Origin: Muscardinus avellanarius
Lineage: Eukaryota > Chordata > Mammalia > Rodentia > Gliridae
Reading direction: 5' to 3'
NCBI GenBank assembly: GCA_963383645.1
Contig: OY726578.1
Span: 22,161,888-22,225,887, forward strand
DNA: 64,000 nucleotides
A program made the translations under genes and the position numbers. The notes below the pieces were generated by a model, which saw only the letters and a program-made list of their open reading frames with translations, ran no database searches and was not told where the DNA came from. Below are positions 56,570 to 64,000 of the stretch, piece after piece. Every line of letters begins with the position of its first letter. The stretch's first letter is position 1.

Positions 56570-57169
56570 AGGATTGGGCAGAGCCATTGCCCAACAAAGG
56601 TCTGAGTCCACCAGAGGGGGGCGCTCTAAATCTGACACCGCTCCCAGATGTCCTGCATCAGGACCTCCAGCCCTTGCAATCTATAAACATCATCATATTG
56701 TTGGGTTTGGGACTTCTCTCCCTTTCTCCTTTTCCCAAGGAGATTTGCAGTTGCCAAGGGCAGGAGTGAGGGTAATGGTTCCCACCAATGACTGCATCCC
56801 TGGAATCTCAGGCATCCATTGGGCTTGGGGGCTGGGAGCAAAGGGCTTCACTGGAGCGGCTCACACTGTCCCATCGGTCCTTCGACCCCAGAATCGGGCT
56901 CATTTTCCCACACGGCGCGGCCCGCGGGGACCATCTCCCAACAAGAGGGTGCTCAACCGCTCGACCCCAAAAGGCTCCAGACAGCAGCACAGCACAGCTT
57001 CCTGGCAAAGCCTGGCTGGGCCGCCGCCGAGATCTGAGTCTCCTCTCGAACTCTCCCACTCTGCTTTCAAGGGAGCCAAAACGGAGGCCAATCCACGAGT
57101 GTGGTAAACCAGTTCCTGCGCCAAGAACATGGAGGGAGACAGCCTGGGTCACGGAGGCCGCGCTGAGTG

Positions 57170-57315
57170 ACCATGAGGGAACCGTGGGCCTCTCTACTCG
57201 CTCCCCTACTTGGACAGCCCCAGAGGCGTTGTCGGCAGGACTTGATAAAATCCCATGGAGAAAGTGCCCAGCACAGCCGAGTACACAGCAGGTGCCTACT
57301 CAATGTTTGTTCCTC
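57170..57315 (+). repeat. MIR-like fragment
   Basis: gtgcccagcacagccgagta and caggtgcctactcaatgttt are a MIR 3' end. Confidence 0.65.
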
Positions 57316-57389
57316 TACGGGACAGGCCCTGGACGCCAGGCAGGGGAAGGAGTCAGGAGAGGGCTCAGCCCGAGCCTTGTGAGAATAGC

Positions 57390-57585
57390 TTCTGTCCAAC
57401 CTCTCTCTCCGGCCTCAAGGTCCGACCTCATCCAGGCTCTGCCCACCTCCGGCCTCACTGAGGCCACTCCTGTCCCACCAGCCTCCCCGACGCCCCTCGG
57501 ACTCACCCAGCTCGTTGCTACCTTGGGGCTTTGGCTCTTGCTGGTCCCACTGCTTCCAGCTCTTTCCTAGAGCATCACAAAGCTG
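57390..57585 (+). repeat. LINE-2 3'-end fragment
   Basis: ggggctttggctcttgctgg and actgcttccagctctttcc resemble the conserved L2 3' end. Confidence 0.5.
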
Positions 57586-57744
57586 CCACCCGCTCCTGTC
57601 GAGTCCTAAGACCAGCTCCCCAACCACTAGAGCTGAGGTGACACACCTGCTTGGTCACCACACCGGCACACCGCGCTTGCCTCCCAGCACGCAGCCCTCG
57701 GGCTCTCTCTTGCTCAGGGAGAGCGTTGGAGGCCTCGCCACTGT

Positions 57745-57902
57745 GCATCTGAAGCCTGAGCCACGTGCCTGTAATCCCCATTCTTGGGAGACTGAGACAG
57801 GAGGATGGAAGGTTCAAGGCCAGCCTCAGCAGGTAGCTGAGACTCTCAGCAACTCAATGAGACCTTGTTTCAAAGTAAAAAAAATAAAAAATAAAAAAAA
57901 TA
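57745..57902 (+). repeat. B1 head of an old SINE
   Basis: cctgtaatccccattcttgg onward; dID tail missing. Confidence 0.75.
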
Positions 57903-58090
57903 AGCCGGGCGTGGTGGGCACGCTCGTCATCCCCGCGCTCGGGAGGCAGAGACGGGAGGATCGCGCAGGTTCGGAGCCAGCCTCGCTGGCTTAAGAGACC
58001 CTGTTTCCAAATAAAAAGCATAAAATAGGTCTGGGAGTGCAGCCCGGAGGTAGAAGGGCTTCCAGGAACCCCAGTACCACCAAAAAAAAA
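57903..58090 (+). repeat. B1-dID SINE, short young subtype
   Basis: Inserted in the A-rich tail of the previous copy. Confidence 0.9.
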
Positions 58091-58218
58091 AAGTAAAAAA
58101 AATTAATTAATTTTAAAAAATCTCTGAAGTCTGGCTTGCTAATGACAATATAGGAGCTGTTACCAGGGCCATGGGTCAGGGCCCTACAAAAAGCCCCCAG
58201 ACAAGTCAATCAGTCAAT

Positions 58219-58251
58219 CAAAAATCTCTCTCTCTCTCTTTCTCTCTCTCC
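58219..58251 (+). repeat. (CT)n microsatellite
   Basis: tctctctctctctt-type run of about 30 bases. Confidence 0.85.
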
Positions 58252-58755
58252 TTACAATCTATCTGCAAAATGAGGGGATTGGATCCGATGAGCCATATTC
58301 CCTTCCAGCGCAAACAAAAAGATTCCACAGACTTGGATAACTCTTTTTAGCCAATACCCAGGTCACGCCAGAGCATGATTCATCTCTGCTGAGTCTACCT
58401 AGCAACTGGCCCTCTCCCCTCTCCTGAACCAACTCTTCCCCCACCCCCAGGAAAATTCCTCCTCTGCCCCACAGGCGCACCCCAGCCAGCCGGCGGAGAA
58501 TGTGAGGCTTCCAGCCCTCCTGACTGTCTGCCGCCGGCATTTGAAGCCAGCCTCAGAATGTCTCCGGCTCTGTCTGGAACAACTGGGGGAAAGCGGTGTC
58601 CCCCCCTGGGACTGGTACCGGAAACAGCAGCTGAAGACGGCCGGCCGGGGAAGCGCTGACCCAGCATGGGAGAGGAGAGCCTTCTCCAGTGTCTCACCGT
58701 CTCTTTGCCAGGCTCCCCCAGGCCTGCTCTTAGCAGTGTCTGCATCTTAGCAGGG

Positions 58756-58798
58756 GAGAAAAAGGAGGAGAGGGAGGGAGGAGGGAGGAGGGAGGAGG

Positions 58799-58845
<47 letters not shown>
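58756..58845 (+). repeat. Purine tract: GGAGGGA repeats then (GA)n
   Basis: About 90 bases almost without pyrimidines: (ggagga) units followed by about 22 GA units. Confidence 0.95.
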
Positions 58846-58934
58846 AGCTCCATGCTTGAGGCAAAACTGACTCATCCAGCTTTGCCCGAGGGCTTGCTCC
58901 CCACAGCTTCATTCTGGAAAGACAGAAGATACTA

Positions 58935-59139
58935 GCCAGGTGTGGTGGTGCATGCATGTAATCCCAGCACTTGGAAGCTGAGACAGAAGCATCCCAGGTT
59001 CGAGGCCAGCCTCAGCAAGTAGTGAGACTCTCATCAACCTACTGAGACCCTGTTTAAAGCAAAAATAATAAAATAGGGTGGGGTTGTGGCTCGGAGATAG
59101 AATGCCCCCGGGTTCAATCCTTAGTACCACACACAAAAG
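58935..59139 (+). repeat. B1-dID SINE
   Basis: Exact duplication agaagatacta on both sides. Confidence 0.9.
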
Positions 59140-59320
59140 AGAAGATACTAGAACATACCTGATGAGCGTCAATGCCCATTGGTGACACAAAATATTGGCG
59201 ATCTTAAAATAGAAAGAAATTTCCCTTATCTTAATGAAGGACATGTGCAAAAAAGTCTACAGCAAACATCTTGCCTTGGGCAAAACTTTGGGAACTTTCT
59301 TTTTGAGAGTGTTAATGAGA

Positions 59321-59519
59321 GCCAGGTGTGGCAGAACACACCTGTAATCGCAGTACTTAGGAGGCTGAAACAGGTGAATCGCAGGTTTGAGCCCAGCCTA
59401 AGTAATTTAGCAAGACCCTATTTCAAATGAAAATATAAAAAGGGCTGGGGGTGTAGCTTGGAGGTAGAATGGCCCTGGGTTCAATCCCCAGAACCCCACC
59501 CCGAAAATAAAAATAAAAA
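59321..59519 (+). repeat. B1-dID SINE
   Basis: Duplication tgttaatgag on both sides; ends just before the second CAC/CAT array. Confidence 0.88.
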
Positions 59520-59619
59520 TGATGTTAATGAGGATCAAAGATCATCAGGATCAAGGTAAGGATACCCATGACCAGCACATTATGAAGACCTGTGACCTTC
59601 CCCTCCACTTGTCCTGCTC

Positions 59620-60700
59620 CTCCATAACCACCATGATCACCACCACCATCACCGCTACTGTCACCTCCCCCGCTCCCTCCACAACCACCACAATCACCAA
59701 CATCATCTCTCCACCATCACCACCATCATCATCATCATCACCACCTTCATCACCACCATCACCATAATCACACTCATCACCACCATCACCATCACCATAA
59801 TCACACTCATCACCACCATCACCATCACCATAATCACAATTATCACCATAATCACACTCATCACCATCACCATCACCACCATCACCATCACCACCATCAT
59901 CATCACCATCACCACCATCACTATCACCACCATCATCATCACCACCATCATCACCACCATCATCACCTTCATCACCACCATCACCATCACCACCATCATC
60001 ACCTTCATCACCACCATCACCATCACCACCATCACCATAATCACACTCATCACCATAATCACACTCATCACCATCACAATCATCACCATCACCACCATCA
60101 TCACCATCACCATCATCACACCACCATCATCACCATCACCACCACCATCATCATCATCACCATCATCACCACCATCACCTTCATCACCATCACCAGCATC
60201 ACCACCATCATCACCACCATCACCATCACCATCATCACCATCACCATCATCACCACCATCACCATCACCATCATCACCATCACCATCACCACCACCATCA
60301 CCATCATCACCACCATCACCATCACCATCATCACCACCATCACCATCATCACCATCACCATCACCACCACCATCACCATCATCACCACCATCATCACCAC
60401 CATCACCACCATCACCATCACCACCATCATCACCATCACCACCATTACTACTACTACCTCTACCACCACCACCTTCAAATCACCGCTTCCACTACCACCA
60501 CCACCACCTCTACCACCACTGCCATCTCTTCTACCACCATCACCTCCTCTGCCACCGTCACCCCCTCTTGCACCACCACTTCCATCGCTATTGCCTCCTC
60601 TGCCATCGTCACCTCTGCCACCTGTACCACCCCCACCTCCATTACCACTATCACCATCACCATTGCTTTCTCCACCACCACCTCCACATCACCACCACAA
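59620..60700 (+). repeat. (CAC/CAT)n mega-array 2
   Basis: A second array in the same orientation, 3.4 kb downstream. It is most regular at 59,710-60,440 and degrades into cct/gcc-containing triplets by 60,700. It contains local repeats such as cataatcacactcatcacc (several copies at 59,763-60,080). Confidence 0.9.
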
Positions 60701-60857
60701 ACAGCACTCAGTATCAAATGAGACGTTCCAGCGATTGCACTGAGACCCACACAAAATAAAGTGAAGGGCTAGGAAAGGAAGCGATGAAACAGTCCCCCGG
60801 GTGGGTGGGGGGTGTGAGTGTATGTGTGTGAGTACATGCATATGTGCATGCATGTGT

Positions 60858-61005
60858 GTTACTGGGGATTGAACCCCTGGCCCTTTTTATTTTTTATTTT
60901 GCAGGAGGGTCTCACAAAGTTGCTGAGATCGGCCTTGAACCTCAGATCCTCCTGTCTCTGCCTCCCAAGGACTGGGATTAGCGGCGTGCACCGCCACTTT
61001 CGGCT
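60858..61005 (-). repeat. B1-dID SINE (old)
   Basis: ttactggggattgaacccct tail; preceded by a TG-rich stretch. Confidence 0.8.
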
Positions 61006-61010
61006 TACAG

Positions 61011-62367
61011 TTCGTTCCTGAACAGGCACAGGGCAGGGCCGGGCAATCTGGGCTACAGACCTGTCTTGGCTGTAGACCTTCCTTGACCTTGTCTTGTCTT
61101 GAAACCACCTTGCTGGGTGATTTCAGGCTCCATTTCTTTATTGAATGATAGGACTAGACTGACTGTTTACAAACTGCCCTGCTGAGCCCTCGGGGTCCCT
61201 ACAGTGAGCTTGCCCTTGTCCCTCCAGACAGGTGACTTCCAGGAATCCCACCCCCCAAGAGCCCCACCATTATGTTTACATTCCCAGAGAGCCCCACGCG
61301 GTGAGCCCAGACTCCAGAACCCACAGATCCTCAGTGTGGACCCTGCACAGCATCATGGGCAGGAGCGAGGGCGCTGGAGTCCAACGGATCGCTGGGAACT
61401 CACCAGCCACCCGGAAAGGGTGCTTCGCTGCTCCATGGGATGGACCGTGCAGGGCACTTGGTGGCTGCGTGCTCCCCCACATGGGCCCCCTCTGGGTTGG
61501 GAGCAGGCAACAGGCACCATCGGAGGACAGACAGGAAGGGCCCCATCCAACCCGGCAGCTGGTCGCAATCAAAGCCTCTCCACAGTCCTTCCTCCCTGCG
61601 GACCACAGGAGACAGACGGGGCACGGCGGGTGCAGACACCGGCTGCCGCCAACTGCACCGTGTGTCTGCAGAAGTTTGGACGCGTGGGGTCTGGGTCCCT
61701 CCTCAATGCACTGATGCATTTACCTATGGGATTGTAGCCGGTATGGAGCAGTGGTTAGGGCCTCACAGTGTTCTGGGGCTAGGGTGGGAAGGAGAGCGCT
61801 GTGGATGGTGTCCATTACCTCCCGCTGCCCTTTCCTGTCCCCAGCCCTCAACCCCAGGCTTCCTCCTCCCCCCGACAGAACCTCTGGGTCCCCAGGTCCT
61901 AAGAGAGAAACCTCATATAGACACCCACAGGCCAAGACCCACAGCCAGTGCCCCGTGGGTGGTGGGCACCGCCGGACTCTCTGGCATCAGGGTTCCTAGT
62001 AAATTTTTTTCTTCCTGGAGATTTGTAAGAAGGGCTATTTTTTTTTTTACTTTGCAGCTGCCACCATAAACCTCGGGCCTCCCAGGGAAGAGGGAACAGC
62101 TGTGGAGGACCCTCCAAGCCCTGGAGCCAGCGCCAAATCCCTCCTGCTATTTCTAGGCGGCCAGTGGAATCTTGAAATTAAAAACTCTAGGCAAAATGGC
62201 AAATCCCTGTCCTGCTCCACACTGGTCTGTCCTTGCCCCCACACGAAGAGCCCAGGACAAAGCAGAGCGGGGTTGATGGTGCAGGGACCGCCGACGGGGG
62301 CCCCAGGCCCGCCCAGCCCAGCACGGCCCACTCCTGGCCATACTCGTGTGCCCAAGGATTGGAGATC
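61011..62367. other. Intergenic sequence, no gene recognised
   Basis: GC-rich unique sequence with no SINE. Open frames up to 209 codons occur on both strands, but none resembles a known protein and they overlap each other in several frames, as expected from GC-rich DNA. Confidence 0.5.
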
Positions 62368-62416
62368 AAGAGCAGGGGTCTCTGACTTTGATGCACTTCA
62401 GAATCACCTATAGACA
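62368..62416 (+). repeat. MER5-like DNA transposon fragment
   Basis: gggtctctgactttgatgca and cttcagaatcacct match a MER5 end; cut by a SINE at 62,417. Confidence 0.5.
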
Positions 62417-62640
62417 GCCGGGCGTGGTGGGCACACTTGTAATCCCCGCGCTTGGGAGGAGGAGACAGGAGGATCGCGCGGGTTCGAAGCCAGCCTCAGC
62501 TACTTAGTGAGGCTCTCAGCAACTTAGTGAGACACTGTTTCCAAATAAAATAGAAAAAAGGTCTGGGAGGATAGCCCGGAAGTAGAAAAGCCTCTGGGTT
62601 CCACCCCCAGTACCACCAAAAAAAAAAAAAAGAAAAAAGA
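62417..62640 (+). repeat. B1-dID SINE, long subtype
   Basis: ggtctgggaggatagcccgg tail. It cuts into a MER5-like fragment. Confidence 0.9.
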
Positions 62641-62734
62641 AAAAAAAAGAACAAAATACTACTAAGCCATAAAAAGGAGTGGAATACCCCAATACAATAA
62701 AATGAAACCTTAACATCAAAGTATTTTCACGTAG

Positions 62735-63150
62735 CCAGGCGTGGTGGTGCACGCTTGTAATCCCGGTGCTTGGGGAGGCTGAGACAGGAGGACCGAGGTT
62801 CGCGGTCAGCCTCACAGGTACATAGCGAGGTCCTTCACAACTTAGTGAGACCTTGTTTCAAAATGAAAAATAAAGCCAGGCGTGGTGGAGCACGCTTGTA
62901 ATCCCAGCATTTGGGAGGCTGAAACAGGAGGATCGCGGTTTGCAGACAGCCTCAGCACTGCAACTCAGTGAGACCCTGTTTCAAAATAAAGAATAAAAAA
63001 AAAAATAGGGCTAGGGGTACAGTTCAGAGGTGGAATGCCCCTGGGTGCCTTCCCCAACACCACACACACACAAAAAAAAAGAAAAAGATTTAAAAACAGG
63101 CTGGATGTGTAGCTCGGAGGTAGAATGCCCCTGGGTTCAACCTCCAGAAA
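62735..63150 (+). repeat. B1-dID SINE split by insertion
   Basis: Head at 62,735-62,874 and tail at 63,086-63,150 (ggctggatgtgtagctcgga). Confidence 0.8.
62875..63085 (+). repeat. B1-dID SINE (nested)
   Basis: Complete copy inside the previous one, with an (AC)n/poly(A) end. Confidence 0.88.
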
Positions 63151-63159
63151 ACAAAAATT

Positions 63160-63440
63160 TACGTGGCACAAGAGAAGCCCAGCAAAAAACAGACATGTAC
63201 ACCGTATGGTTCTATTTAGACAAAAACTCAGAAACTGGAAATGAATCTTAGCGAGAGAGAGGAACAGAAGCCCGGGGCCTGGAGGAGGGGCTGCAGGAGA
63301 AAGAGGCGCCCCAAAAATGCCTGGCGGGGGACAGCGATGGCCATCTTGGTTGCGAGGGTTTTAAGGATCACACATATGCCAATAATCGTCCAAGTGTAAC
63401 TTGAAACACGTGCGTTTTGCTCTGGATTTGGTATGACCCT
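63160..63440 (+). repeat. L1 3'UTR fragment
   Basis: ccgtatggttctatttagac, aaaaactcagaaactggaaa and gcaggagaaagaggcgc are L1 3'UTR-like. The piece at 62,641-62,734 (gccataaaaaggagtggaat) belongs to the same element, separated by SINEs. Confidence 0.65.
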
Positions 63441-63509
63441 GTCAAACTGTAAAAAATAACACCAGACACATCCGCCATAGTCAATTCAAAAGTGGCAGTT
63501 ATTCCTGTT

Positions 63510-63719
63510 ATTTTTTTTTTTCAGTCCTGGGGATGGAACCCAGGGGCATTCTACCTCCGAGCTACACCCCCAGCCCTATTTTTTGTTCTTTATTTTGAAA
63601 CAGGGTCTCGCTGAGTTGCGGAGGGCCTCACTGAGTAGCTGAGGCTGGCCAGAAACCGCGATCCTCCTGTCTCAGCCTCCCAAGTACTGGGATTACAAGC
63701 GTGCGCCGCCACGCCGGGC
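63510..63719 (-). repeat. B1-dID SINE
   Basis: Full-length reverse copy; head ends gccgccacgccgggct. Confidence 0.9.
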
Positions 63720-63721
63720 TT

Positions 63722-63845
63722 CATCCCCTCTTTGCACACAAAGAAACAAAGGCCCAAAGGGCTGAGGTGACTTTCCCAAGGCTACACACAAGAGCGAGGG
63801 GAACGGGACTGAACTCAGACAGTCAGACCCCAGGACCCCAAACTA
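63722..63845 (-). repeat. MIR-like fragment
   Basis: gaaacaaaggcccaaagggc and tttcccaaggctacacacaa. Confidence 0.6.
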
Positions 63846-63880
63846 CAAACACTCAGGGTCGATGTGCATTCCTCCCCACT

Positions 63881-63883
<3 letters not shown>

Positions 63884-63930
<47 letters not shown>
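63884..63930 (+). repeat. (GT)n microsatellite
   Basis: About 23 GT units directly before a SINE tail. Confidence 0.95.
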
Positions 63931-63931
<1 letters not shown>

Positions 63932-64000
63932 GGGGGTTGGGGAACAACCCAGGGGTGCTCTACCTCTGAGCTATACCTCCAGCCCTATCTTATTTTTATT
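63930..64000 (-). repeat. B1-dID SINE, cut by window end
   Basis: dID part only (aacccaggggtgctctacct), preceded by a (GT)n tract. Confidence 0.75.

Noticed and set aside
56574..57570. Overlapping 177- and 260-codon plus-strand frames
   Set aside because: They overlap each other and run through MIR and L2 pieces. No splice or family support. TMEM119, expected downstream in human, was considered and does not match.
1..64000. tRNA genes
   Set aside because: Many A/B-box-like matches occur, but all belong to the ID-derived tails of SINEs. No cloverleaf outside them was seen.

Overview
This is a mammalian nuclear DNA window with introns, CpG-rich promoters and a dense load of retroposons. Dozens of copies of a chimeric SINE point to a squirrel (Sciuridae). 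Each copy has a 7SL/B1-type head (gccgggcgtggtggcgca...) joined to a tRNA/ID-like tail (...tagctcagaggtagaatgcccctgggttc...), which is the B1-dID or MEN type known from squirrels. The gene order FICD > SART3 < ISCU > matches human 12q23.3. The species call is an inference from the SINE type.

Layout. About 1-1,350: upstream repeats and unique sequence. 1,360-1,655: FICD CpG-rich promoter and untranslated first exon, with a perfect ER-stress response element. 3,543-6,452: FICD coding sequence in two exons (458 aa). 6,453 to about 8,235: FICD 3'UTR. About 8,840-43,256: SART3 on the minus strand, with 19 coding exons reconstructed end to end (2,943 nt, 980 aa), all frames and splice sites intact. 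43,257-44,519: the SART3/ISCU head-to-head promoter interval. 44,520-50,580: ISCU in five exons (167 aa). 50,590-64,000: intergenic DNA with no convincing gene. It holds SINEs, old LTR, L2, MIR and MER5 pieces, and two very large (CAC/CAT)n arrays at about 54.3-56.16 kb and 59.6-60.7 kb.

Functions. FICD is the ER-lumenal Fic enzyme that AMPylates and de-AMPylates the chaperone BiP. SART3 is the nuclear U4/U6 snRNP recycling factor. ISCU is the mitochondrial Fe-S cluster scaffold. They share a neighbourhood, not a pathway. FICD and SART3 are tail to tail, with roughly 0.6 kb or more between their ends. SART3 and ISCU are head to head with 1.26 kb between start codons and probably share a promoter region.

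Most notable observations: a perfect ERSE in the FICD promoter; a 10-codon uORF whose stop overlaps the FICD start codon (ATGA); a NAGNAG acceptor in FICD; a 17-residue glutamate tract in SART3 where human has four; a small in-frame duplication in SART3 exon 3; the CAC/CAT mega-arrays with higher-order duplication; a fused inverted SINE pair; and several nested SINE insertions dated relative to each other by target-site duplications. I found no evidence of a new multi-gene system. The window looks like an ordinary conserved locus with interesting regulatory and repeat detail.
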